Source: Bacteroidales bacterium UBA5621 (GTDB lineage: Bacteria > Bacteroidota > Bacteroidia > Bacteroidales > VadinHA17). Taken from it: a stretch of DNA of 5,183 bases. Location: contig DIKJ01000076.1 in assembly GCA_002424525.1 (NCBI GenBank), positions 1-5,183 of the forward strand, in the 5' to 3' direction. Positions 1 through 5,183 of the stretch are shown here, piece after piece. The position numbers and the translations under genes were made by a program. Under the pieces are notes generated by a model. That model worked only from the letters and a program-made list of their open reading frames with translations. It was not told the origin of the DNA and did not search any database. The stretch's first letter is position 1. Every line of letters starts with the position of its first letter.

Positions 1-348
1 TATCAGTACATGGATAAAAGGTCTGTTTTTTATCTGGGTTTATTCAAGGAGTTTTCCCTTACCGAAAGGCTGTTCAGGGGGAATTATTCACTCGTCACAT
101 CTCTTTCGGCTGCGAAAACCATCGGAAATAAATTCAAGGGCACGAGAGTCTCTCCTGACTCCAGGCTCAGGCTGGTGCCTTCTGTTGAACTTCGCTGGTC
201 GAAGAACAGCATCTCGCTTTTTTGCGGTGCGGAGTATACGAAAACGGAGTTTTACCGCATCGGCCCCATATGGGGCAGAGCCGGCTTCTCCTACAGCATT
301 TTCATAAATCACGAAAGATCGCCTGACAAGGTTATCAGATGGAATTAA
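1..348 (+). CDS. C-terminal fragment of a probable outer-membrane beta-strand protein (5' end outside window)
   Basis: The reading frame is open to the left edge (Y-Q-Y precede the first ATG at 10), and that Met is not followed by a signal peptide, so this is best read as the 3' end of a longer gene. The visible ~115 residues alternate polar and hydrophobic/aromatic positions in several stretches (SVFYLGLF, SLVTSLSA, RLRLVPSVELRW, SISLFCGAEY, GRAGFSYSIF) joined by short polar turns. This is the texture of transmembrane beta-strands of an outer-membrane barrel. The chain ends in a short charged tail finishing in RWN and lacks the classical terminal Phe. The lipoprotein gene starts 7 nt after the stop, so the two are probably co-transcribed. 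The family is not recognised and the barrel assignment is inferred from strand pattern only. The true start, the length and any signal peptide lie outside the window. A short independent protein starting at 10 is possible but less likely. Confidence 0.6.
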   Translation, partial: YQYMDKRSVFYLGLFKEFSLTERLFRGNYSLVTSLSAAKTIGNKFKGTRVSPDSRLRLVPSVELRWSKNSISLFCGAEYTKTEFYRIGPIWGRAGFSYSIFINHERSPDKVIRWN

Positions 349-355
349 AAACTAA

Positions 356-769
356 ATGAAAAACGTTATTAAGTTCATCCTGCTTTTGAGCATTTCAATC
401 ACCTTCTCCTGTGAAGAAATAGGACTCTTGTCATACTGCAATGATTGTATGGCTGATGAGCCCCTTAATGTGATACTCGATTTGAAAATCTCTGATGATA
501 AACCATGGACGTTGTTCAGGTTATATGTGTACTCAGGCGATCTTGAAGACGGAATACTACTCGATTATTTAGAATATCCGAAAACAGGATATGTGGTTTC
601 GGTAAACAGGAAGTACACCTTTGTTGCAGAATACACCATCGGGGCAACATACATGGTTGTCAACTCAGTGACTCCGGGGGTTAGATATTACATGGAGCTG
701 TGTGATGATCCCTGTTACTACGTTACTGACCGGTCTGTTGACCTGAGGCTAAAATATTACAATAAGTAA
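356..769 (+). CDS. Small predicted lipoprotein with two cysteine pairs, function unknown
   Basis: The 137-residue product begins with a signal peptide: K2/K6, a hydrophobic stretch at about 7-17, then the lipobox-like sequence TFSC with Cys19 as the likely lipidated residue. Glu20 and Glu21 follow the Cys. In Bacteroidota, acidic residues just after the lipidated Cys are associated with export to the cell surface, so surface exposure is possible but not shown. The mature part is short and probably beta-rich (LNVILDLKI, YTFVAEYTI, VDLRLKYY). It carries two close cysteine pairs, C28-x2-C31 near the N-terminus and C116-x3-C120 near the C-terminus, which could form disulfides or bind a metal. The ATG at 356 is supported by the signal peptide directly after it. 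There is no clear Shine-Dalgarno sequence, as is usual in this phylum. The gene lies 7 nt after the preceding beta-strand protein gene, which suggests a shared transcript and an envelope role. No enzymatic motif is visible. Confidence 0.8.
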   Translation: MKNVIKFILLLSISITFSCEEIGLLSYCNDCMADEPLNVILDLKISDDKPWTLFRLYVYSGDLEDGILLDYLEYPKTGYVVSVNRKYTFVAEYTIGATYMVVNSVTPGVRYYMELCDDPCYYVTDRSVDLRLKYYNK

Positions 770-787
770 AACTGACAAAAGGGATGC

Positions 788-810
788 GGTTTTACAGAAT
801 AAAACCTTTT
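788..810 (+). terminator. Candidate intrinsic terminator after the lipoprotein gene
   Basis: A perfect 7-bp inverted repeat, GGTTTTA (788-794) and TAAAACC (800-806), encloses the 5-nt loop CAGAA and is followed directly by TTTT (807-810). It lies 18 nt after the lipoprotein stop, in the gap between two convergent genes. The stem has only two G-C pairs and the T-tract is short, so termination would be weak. On the minus strand the same stem is not followed directly by a T-run, so it fits the plus-strand operon better. Confidence 0.5.
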
Positions 811-850
811 CAGACGGATTTTATACTTACTTTTTCTTAGTGCCGTTTTA

Positions 851-1816
851 TCAGGCAGTGAAGCTGAACAATGGCGTTCCCTTCAGCGCTTTTTCCTTAA
901 TGGTTTCTAATTCAGATCTTTTAAGCGGTTTTATTTTACCGGACAGACTCAGCGCCATTCTGAACAATTCCTCTTCACCCGGAGGAACTGCAGATGTGAT
1001 CGGATGAGAGAGCGTAAATCTCAGGCCCATTTCAATATCCGGAGCCGTAACGAGGGGTTCGTACCAGCACTTGGGGTATTTTGACCGGTCGGCACCCTGC
1101 TCCCACGGACCTTTTGCCATTGCTTTAAGGGCCAGAATTCCCATGTTCTTTTGTTTTGCCATTGCCAGAACCTGGGGGCCAAAATTGCCATTATACCATG
1201 TCGCATAATTGAACGGGAAAAGAATTGTGTCAAAATCAAACCTTTCCATTAATGCAAGTGAAGCCTCCACTGAATGGGCGGAAAATCCGATGAATCTGAT
1301 CTTACCCTCCCGTCTGGCCTCAATAAATGTCTCCATCGCTCCTCCCGGTCCAAGCAGGATGTCGACATCTTTCAGAGTTGTTACTGCATGATGCTGGTAG
1401 AGATCGAAATGGCCGGTACGAAGATTGCTCAGGGATTGTTCGAGTTCCCTGCGAGTCTCGTCCCTGGTTCTCTGTCCGGTTTTGCATGCGAGGAATACGT
1501 TTTTCCTGTAGGGTTCCAGGGCAGGGCCAAGCTTAATTTCGGCATCACCGTATGAAGGTGCCACGTCGAAATAGTTTATTCCTGCATCAATTGCCATTTT
1601 GACTGATTCCGAAGCCTGGCCGGGGGTAGCATCCCTGACGACTATTCCTCCGAAACCTATAACAGACAGCATCTCACCTGTTCTGCCAAGCGATCTTTTT
1701 TCCATTTTCCGGGGAGGTTTTTCTCTCACGATCGCCGAAAGGTCGGCAGGGAACAAACTTAGTGCCGGAGCTGCAACAGCAGCTGCTTTGAGAAAATCGC
1801 GTCTCTTCATAATCAT
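851..1816 (-). CDS. Aldo/keto reductase with a twin-arginine (Tat) signal
   Basis: The 321-residue product is an NAD(P)H-dependent oxidoreductase of the aldo/keto reductase superfamily (TIM barrel). The classical catalytic tetrad can be placed: D84 and Y89 in FDVAPSYG, K112 in LACKTG, and H143 in DLYQHH. Family landmarks include the N-terminal SLGRTGEMLSVIGFGG stretch, the IGFSAHS strand at 176-182 and a late basic/Glu region near the C-terminus. The N-terminus has KRRDFLK followed by an Ala-rich hydrophobic stretch (about 11-28), a typical Tat signal. Such signals are common on oxidoreductases in Bacteroidota, and the protein may be exported or membrane-anchored. Two starts are possible, at 1816 and, two codons later, at 1810. 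The second gives MKRRDFLK, the more usual form. The substrate cannot be read from sequence; many relatives lie near sugar-catabolism genes. The gene is transcribed alone, convergent with the lipoprotein gene and divergent from the UPF0316-type gene. Confidence 0.9.
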   Translation of the reverse strand: MIMKRRDFLKAAAVAAPALSLFPADLSAIVREKPPRKMEKRSLGRTGEMLSVIGFGGIVVRDATPGQASESVKMAIDAGINYFDVAPSYGDAEIKLGPALEPYRKNVFLACKTGQRTRDETRRELEQSLSNLRTGHFDLYQHHAVTTLKDVDILLGPGGAMETFIEARREGKIRFIGFSAHSVEASLALMERFDFDTILFPFNYATWYNGNFGPQVLAMAKQKNMGILALKAMAKGPWEQGADRSKYPKCWYEPLVTAPDIEMGLRFTLSHPITSAVPPGEEELFRMALSLSGKIKPLKRSELETIKEKALKGTPLFSFTA

Positions 1817-1845
1817 TTGGTTAAAGATGAATATTATTTAAACCT

Positions 1846-1877
1846 AAAAGATACGAAATTGTTCGTATAATACCAAA
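1846..1877 (-). promoter_or_regulatory. Predicted Bacteroidota-type promoter of the aldo/keto reductase gene
   Basis: Read on the minus strand, TTTG (1877 to 1874) is followed after exactly 20 nt by TATCTTTT (1853 to 1846), a 7-of-8 match (5 of the 6 fixed positions) to the Bacteroidota -7 element TAnnTTTG. The spacing fits the known -33/-7 architecture of the phylum's primary sigma factor. Transcription would start near 1840 and give a leader of roughly 25-30 nt before the start codon. The TTTG lies in a T-run, which lowers its information content. Confidence 0.45.
1851..1868. promoter_or_regulatory. 18-bp inverted repeat, possible operator
   Basis: ATACGAA (1851-1857) and TTCGTAT (1862-1868) are perfect 7-bp inverted arms around the spacer ATTG. 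The repeat sits inside the spacer of the predicted aldo/keto reductase promoter and overlaps its -7 element. That is where a dimeric repressor would block RNA polymerase. No T-run follows on either strand, so a DNA-binding site is favoured over a terminator. The regulator is unknown. Confidence 0.45.
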
Positions 1878-1970
1878 AAAACGACTTTCCTTTTCGGAAC
1901 TGCCTAATGTGCAAAAGCATGGAACCAGGTCTCCCCTGCCATTATACACACATATTATCAATCCATTTCC

Positions 1971-1978
1971 TATATTTG
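1971..1978 (+). promoter_or_regulatory. Predicted -7 promoter element of the UPF0316-type gene
   Basis: TATATTTG matches the Bacteroidota consensus TAnnTTTG at all fixed positions. It ends 21 nt before the ATG at 2000, implying a leader of about 15 nt. No TTTG or TTG is seen at the expected -33 position, so the promoter is only half supported. If real, it excludes translation from the upstream ATG at 1907. Confidence 0.4.
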
Positions 1979-1999
1979 CCTATCAAAATATTATACATC

Positions 2000-2599
2000 A
2001 TGGAAAACACTTTCTTCAATTCAGATCTGTTTGGTTACGGACTGTTGCCGCTGCTTATCTTCCTCGCCAGAATCTGCGACGTGTCGCTTGGAACCATGAG
2101 AATAATCTTTGTTTCAAAGGGGAAGAAGAATGTAGCTCCTTTCGTTGGCTTTTTTGAGGTGCTGATCTGGATAATTGCCATAAGCAGGATAATGCAAAAC
2201 CATAATAATTTCGTGAATTATTTTGCCTATGCTGCCGGTTTTGCTACAGGAAACTATTTCGGTATCCTGATAGAGGAGAAACTCGCGATGGGATTCCAGA
2301 TGATACGGGTTTTTACGAATGATACATGTACCGGTCTTATAAAAGCGTTGAACAGCAGGGGATTTGGCGCAACTATGGTGGAAGCCTCAGGGGCAAAGGA
2401 GAAAGTCCATTTAATCTATTCGATAGTTCACAGAAATGAGCTGGCAAATGTTATGGAAATAATCAATGAGTTCAATCCCAAGGCTTTCTACACCATCGAA
2501 GATATTAAGGGTGTTAATGAGGGGATTTTCAATCCCAAGAAACACAATACCATCTTTATGTTTACCAACATCCTCAGACAATGGAGGAAGGGGAAGTAG
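2000..2599 (+). CDS. UPF0316-type membrane protein (DUF5698 plus DUF2179 domains)
   Basis: The 199-residue product matches in layout the UPF0316 family, to which Bacillus subtilis YebE belongs. Three hydrophobic segments (about 13-33, 46-64 and 71-92) form the membrane part. It holds the conserved-looking block RICDVSLGTMRIIFVSKGKK at 24-43 and the FFEVLIW segment. A soluble C-terminal domain (about 100-178) of the DUF2179 type follows, with RVFTND and the GFGATMVEASG segment; in related transporters and regulators this domain is thought to bind small ligands. The molecular role of the family is not established. The frame extends upstream to an ATG at 1907, but that 31-residue extension is not family-like (MCKSMEPGLPCHYTH) and overlaps the predicted promoter. 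The ATG at 2000 gives MENTFFNS and the usual length. The gene appears monocistronic, and the stop is immediately followed by the heptad repeat. Confidence 0.85.
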   Translation: MENTFFNSDLFGYGLLPLLIFLARICDVSLGTMRIIFVSKGKKNVAPFVGFFEVLIWIIAISRIMQNHNNFVNYFAYAAGFATGNYFGILIEEKLAMGFQMIRVFTNDTCTGLIKALNSRGFGATMVEASGAKEKVHLIYSIVHRNELANVMEIINEFNPKAFYTIEDIKGVNEGIFNPKKHNTIFMFTNILRQWRKGK

Positions 2600-2666
2600 C
2601 GTAGAGAGAAGAGCGTAGAGCGGAGAGAGAAGAGCGGAGAGAGAAGTGAAGAGTGAAGAGTGAGGG
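2598..2666 (+). repeat. Degenerate purine-rich heptanucleotide tandem repeat
   Basis: About ten 7-bp units run without a break: AGCGTAG, AGAGAAG, AGCGTAG, AGCGGAG, AGAGAAG, AGCGGAG, AGAGAAG, TGAAGAG, TGAAGAG, and a partial TGAGGG. Within it, 2619-2632 and 2633-2646 are identical 14-bp copies, and 2598-2611 is a third copy with one mismatch. The array is almost all purine on the plus strand. It begins at the stop codon of the UPF0316-type gene and ends at a T7 run (2667-2673). It cannot fold on itself, so it is not a hairpin terminator. Slippage-driven expansion is the simplest origin. Confidence 0.8.
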
Positions 2667-2674
2667 TTTTTTTA

Positions 2675-2682
2675 TACTTTTG
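2675..2682 (+). promoter_or_regulatory. Predicted -7 promoter element of the six-helix membrane protein gene
   Basis: TACTTTTG matches TAnnTTTG at all fixed positions and lies 28 nt before the ATG at 2711, implying a leader of about 20 nt. The -33 region falls in the purine-rich heptad repeat and has no TTTG, so recognition would rest on the -7 element alone or on an activator. Confidence 0.4.
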
Positions 2683-2698
2683 ATCTGGAGAAACAAAA

Positions 2699-2710
2699 AA
2701 TACCGGTATT
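2699..2710. promoter_or_regulatory. 12-bp perfect palindrome abutting a start codon
   Basis: AATACCGGTATT is a perfect palindrome ending one base before the ATG at 2711, in the predicted leader. It could be a protein-binding site, or a small RNA stem (AATA/TATT around CCGG) that affects ribosome access. A palindrome of this length is expected about once per few kilobases by chance, so its role is uncertain. Confidence 0.25.
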
Positions 2711-3631
2711 ATGAATGATTTCAGCAGTCACCCGCTTTACAGGAAACACAGCATCGACAGTGCGATGAGCTCGATATGGGAATTTTATAAAACAAGATTC
2801 CTGTCACTGTTTATCATTTCACTTGTGATGTCGCTGGTAATGCAATATTCTGCAACATTCATCGATCTTGCTGAACTGCAATCGATAAGTGATCCCCAGA
2901 TGATCCTGGCAAAGATGAAGGATTATTTGTTCCCAATGCTTGTCATATCGCTCGTAAGCCTGCTGTTCACTACAGTCCTCCATTATTACGTGATTTATAA
3001 TCCACTGGACCCCGGCAACAACATTGTGGTTTGTATTGTGAACTCAATGAGATATTTCATCCCTTATCTGATAATCATGATACTGCTTGCATTTGCCGGA
3101 TCTCTGGCAATCCTGCTGGGGCTAATGGCATTGATTATAGGTGTATTTTTTTCAGTCGTGTATATCTTCACACTTTACATTTTCATTCTGCCGATATTAA
3201 TGGTTGAGGGTCCGAATATAGGAAACACCATAAGCAGAACCATTGCCCTCGCGCACCGGAGTTTCTGGGCCAACATAGGCTGGAGCGCCGTTTTCCTGAT
3301 TATACTAATAGTCGTTTCGATCATACTATCCGGAATTATACTTCTACCTTTCACAGGAAGCTTCATGAAGAGCATTATTAATCCCGGAGATGTTGATGAA
3401 CTGATCGATTTTACTACAAGGCCCTCTTTCATCTTTCTCTCGGCTGCCGCCAATGCCCTGACACTACCCCTGTTGCCGATCTTTGCCTGTATAATGTATT
3501 TCAACGGAAAGGCAGGTGAACAGGCATCACTGAAAACTCAGTCAGGAGAATACGGTGGGGAGGTAAGGGTTGAGGATCTCTATTCCAAGCCATACTCTGA
3601 TGATCATCCTGACAGGCCCGATAAGGATTAG
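2711..3631 (+). CDS. Six-helix integral membrane protein of unknown function
   Basis: The 306-residue product has about six hydrophobic helices, near 29-49, 73-95, 113-137, 139-163, 190-213 and 239-264. A hydrophilic, charged tail (265-306) follows, rich in Asp, Lys and Pro and ending DRPDKD. The N-terminal segment (about 12-30) looks amphipathic (SIDSAMSSIWEFYKTRF). The stretch LPILMVEGPNIGNTISRTIA followed by a re-entrant Trp/Gly segment (FWANIGW) resembles the central region of the membrane domain found in some glycerophosphodiester phosphodiesterases and stand-alone relatives (GPDPase_memb type). That is a resemblance recalled by eye, not a confirmed match. No catalytic motif is visible, so a structural, transport or envelope role is all that can be suggested. 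The ATG at 2711 follows a plausible -7 element. The stop overlaps the stop of the convergent kduD gene. Confidence 0.8.
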   Translation: MNDFSSHPLYRKHSIDSAMSSIWEFYKTRFLSLFIISLVMSLVMQYSATFIDLAELQSISDPQMILAKMKDYLFPMLVISLVSLLFTTVLHYYVIYNPLDPGNNIVVCIVNSMRYFIPYLIIMILLAFAGSLAILLGLMALIIGVFFSVVYIFTLYIFILPILMVEGPNIGNTISRTIALAHRSFWANIGWSAVFLIILIVVSIILSGIILLPFTGSFMKSIINPGDVDELIDFTTRPSFIFLSAAANALTLPLLPIFACIMYFNGKAGEQASLKTQSGEYGGEVRVEDLYSKPYSDDHPDRPDKD

Positions 3632-4422
3632 ATTTCGTTCTCTCCTTTCACATAGCCGAAATTTGCGAGTATTCCTCCGTCGACATAAAGAATATGTCCG
3701 TTAACAAAGTTGCTCGCTTCTGATGCAAGGAAAAGAGCAGCTCTGGCAACATCTTCCGGTTTGCCCCATCGTCCGGCAGGAGTACGGGTCATGACGAGGT
3801 CGTTGAAAGGGTGTCCTTGCTCACGTATTGGCGCTGTCTGTGACGTAGCGATATATCCCGGACCGATACCGTTTATTTGAATGTTGTATCTTGCCCATTC
3901 GCAGGTCATGTTCCGGGTAAGAAGTTTCAGACCGCCCTTGGCTGATGCATAGGCTGAGACGCTGTTCCTTCCATAGACACTCATCATGGAACACATATTG
4001 ATTATTTTGCCGCTTCTTTTTTTAATCATGTTCGGAGCGACTCTTTTTGAAACAATCAATGGCGCCACAAGGTCAACGTCAATCACCTGCCTGAAATCCG
4101 CAACCGGCATTTCAAGGATCGGGATCCTCTTTATAATCCCGGCATTGTTTACCAGTATATCTACCGGCCCTGTGTTCGTTTCTATTTCCGAGATTCCCCG
4201 ATCAACCTCATTCTCTTCAGTAACATCAAAATTAAGTGTATAAACATCCAGGCCTTCCTGTCTGAAAGCCATTTTGCAGCTAATCAGCTTTTCATCCTGT
4301 ATATCGTTAACACAAACCCTGGCTCCGGCTCTCGCAAATAGAATTCCTATTGCCAGTCCGATCCCGTGCGTACCGCCGGTTACCAGGGCAATCCGTCCGG
4401 TAAGGTCAAACATCTCTTTCAT
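3628..4422 (-). CDS. kduD: KduD-like short-chain dehydrogenase (2-dehydro-3-deoxy-D-gluconate 5-dehydrogenase)
   Basis: The 264-residue product is a classical short-chain dehydrogenase/reductase. It shows the cofactor motif TGGTHGIG (15-22), D40 at the end of the second strand (favouring NAD(H)), D66 in FDV, NNAG (92-95), and the catalytic S145, Y158 and K162 (YxxxK). PGY (188-190) and the late VDGG (247-250) complete the pattern. By sequence it falls in the KduD/gluconate 5-dehydrogenase group. The gene lies 15 nt after kduI on the same strand, so the predicted reaction is interconversion of 2,5-diketo-3-deoxygluconate and 2-keto-3-deoxygluconate in the cytoplasm during uronate catabolism. 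Gluconate 5-dehydrogenase is the alternative if the neighbour is ignored. The site where classical SDRs have the active-site Asn is Asp117 here (VIDVDL). The start at 4422 gives MKEMFDLTG; Met4 (4413) is a possible alternative. The stop overlaps the convergent membrane-protein gene. Confidence 0.88.
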   Translation of the reverse strand: MKEMFDLTGRIALVTGGTHGIGLAIGILFARAGARVCVNDIQDEKLISCKMAFRQEGLDVYTLNFDVTEENEVDRGISEIETNTGPVDILVNNAGIIKRIPILEMPVADFRQVIDVDLVAPLIVSKRVAPNMIKKRSGKIINMCSMMSVYGRNSVSAYASAKGGLKLLTRNMTCEWARYNIQINGIGPGYIATSQTAPIREQGHPFNDLVMTRTPAGRWGKPEDVARAALFLASEASNFVNGHILYVDGGILANFGYVKGENEI

Positions 4423-4437
4423 TACCTGAGGGTTTTA

Positions 4438-5183
4438 TCATTTCAATGTATCAGGGTGGCGGACATCCATGTCTCCATAATCGAGGTTCTCCCCGGCCAT
4501 ACCCCAGATAAAAGTGTAGCTGGATGTTCCTGCGGCACTGTGTATGCTCCATGAGGGTGAGAGAACAGCCTGTTCGTTCGTCATCCAGATATGTCTGGTC
4601 TCATCAGGTTCTCCCATAAAATGACAGACAGCCTGCTTTTCGGGCACTTCAAAATAAAAATATGCCTCCATCCTTCTGTTATGAGTATGTACCGGCATTG
4701 TATTCCAGACACTGCCTTGCTTCAGTTCAGTCATTCCCATCTGCAACTGACAGGTCTTAACAATGCTGTTAACCAGAAGCTTGTTAATTATCCTGTGGTT
4801 TGATGTCGCGGGACCTCCCATCTCCACAATTTCTGCATCAGCAAGGGTGACTTTCTTCGGGGGATAGGCATGATGAGCAGGAGCAGAATTGATGTAGAGT
4901 TTTGCCGGATTTAAAATATCAGTGGACTTAAAGGCTACATTCCCCGTACCTTTTCCCAGGTAAAGTGCCTCCTTATGACCCAGGTGGTAGACCACTCCTC
5001 CTGCTGTTATTTCGGCGCTCCCCCCGACATTAATCAGCCCCATTTCTCTTCTGTCGAGAAATTCTGTTGCTTTTAGCTCATCAACCGGCTCAAGCCTCAG
5101 GGTCCTTTCAACAGGCATGACGCCTCCGACTATATACCTGTCGTACAGGGAATAGACAAGTGATATCTCATCCTGCACAAACA
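4438..5183 (-). CDS. kduI: 5-dehydro-4-deoxy-D-glucuronate isomerase KduI (5' end outside window)
   Basis: KduI is a cupin-fold, metal-dependent isomerase that converts 5-keto-4-deoxyuronate to 2,5-diketo-3-deoxygluconate in the breakdown of pectin and other uronate polymers. Recognisable family segments are VYSLYDRYIVGGVMP, FLDRREMGLINVGG, GHKEALYLGKG, WNTMPVHTHNRRMEAYFYF, ETRHIWM, and SPSWSIHS followed by YTFIWGM. Numbering from the GTG codon at 5178, the metal ligands are H164, H166, E171 and H213. These correspond to H196, H198, E203 and H245 of the E. coli enzyme as I recall it. The frame stays open to the right edge, and the codon before the GTG encodes Phe, matching the F-V-x-D-E stretch inside E. 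coli KduI. The GTG is therefore an internal Val, and roughly 30 N-terminal residues lie outside the window. kduD follows 15 nt after the stop, so the two form an operon. Confidence 0.95.
   Translation of the reverse strand, partial: FVQDEISLVYSLYDRYIVGGVMPVERTLRLEPVDELKATEFLDRREMGLINVGGSAEITAGGVVYHLGHKEALYLGKGTGNVAFKSTDILNPAKLYINSAPAHHAYPPKKVTLADAEIVEMGGPATSNHRIINKLLVNSIVKTCQLQMGMTELKQGSVWNTMPVHTHNRRMEAYFYFEVPEKQAVCHFMGEPDETRHIWMTNEQAVLSPSWSIHSAAGTSSYTFIWGMAGENLDYGDMDVRHPDTLK

Noticed and set aside
841..861. TGCC/GGCA hairpin at the 3' end of the aldo/keto reductase gene as its terminator
   Set aside because: The stem is only 4 bp, and on the minus strand it is followed by an A-rich stretch instead of a T-run.
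1209..1841. Several plus-strand open frames opposite the aldo/keto reductase
   Set aside because: They have low-complexity, non-family-like translations and lie antisense to a gene with an intact catalytic tetrad.
1907..1999. N-terminal extension of the UPF0316-type protein
   Set aside because: It is not family-like, it contains a promoter-like TATATTTG, and a better start exists at 2000.
2598..2666. CRISPR array or intrinsic terminator at the purine-rich repeat
   Set aside because: The units are 7 bp with no spacers, and a purine-rich strand cannot form a stem with itself despite the T7 that follows.
3175..3504. 109-codon minus-strand open frame inside the six-helix protein gene
   Set aside because: It mirrors a highly hydrophobic gene on the other strand, has no family resemblance, and lies wholly within a convincing coding region.
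3606..3628. ATCCT/AGGAT hairpin at the end of the six-helix protein gene as a terminator
   Set aside because: The stem is only 5 bp with a 13-nt loop, and no T-run follows on either strand.
5176..5178. GTG as the start codon of kduI
   Set aside because: The preceding in-frame codon is Phe, and the local F-V-x-D-E match lies inside E. coli KduI, so the gene continues past the window edge.
1..5183. A novel defence, mobile or multi-gene system
   Set aside because: No transposase, integrase, reverse transcriptase, nuclease, toxin-antitoxin pair or structured RNA was seen; the recognisable genes are metabolic or envelope genes.

Overview
The window reads as chromosomal DNA of a member of the Bacteroidota, probably an uncultured or environmental Bacteroidales-like organism. 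Three things support this. Start codons lack strong Shine-Dalgarno sequences. Copies of the Bacteroidota -7 promoter element (TAnnTTTG) sit just upstream of several genes. The gene content also fits: a beta-barrel-like envelope protein, a small lipoprotein with acidic residues after the lipidated Cys, a Tat-signal aldo/keto reductase, and a kduI-kduD uronate pair. The assignment rests on these features and not on a database search.

Layout: (1) 1-769, plus strand: the C-terminal end of a probable outer-membrane beta-strand protein, cut by the left window edge, followed 7 nt later by a small cysteine-containing lipoprotein. A candidate intrinsic terminator lies at 788-810. (2) 851-1816, minus strand: an aldo/keto reductase with a twin-arginine signal, convergent with the lipoprotein gene. 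Its likely promoter, at 1846-1877, is overlapped by an 18-bp inverted repeat. (3) 2000-2599, plus strand: a UPF0316/DUF2179-type membrane protein. Its start is best placed at 2000, not at the upstream in-frame ATG at 1907. (4) 2598-2666: a purine-rich degenerate heptanucleotide repeat. (5) 2711-3631, plus strand: a six-helix membrane protein of unknown function. (6) 3628-5183, minus strand: kduI (5' end cut by the right window edge) followed 15 nt later by kduD. The kduD stop overlaps the stop of the convergent membrane-protein gene.

The only clear pathway is uronate catabolism. KduI isomerises 5-keto-4-deoxyuronate, which is released from unsaturated uronides made by pectin or other polyuronate lyases. 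The KduD-like SDR then reduces the product to 2-keto-3-deoxygluconate. The other genes look like housekeeping or envelope genes with no visible functional link to this pair. I found no RNA gene, CRISPR array, insertion sequence or clearly new multi-gene system. The most noteworthy items are the operator-like inverted repeat over the aldo/keto reductase promoter, the heptad repeat, the overlapping convergent stops, and the two cysteine pairs of the small lipoprotein.
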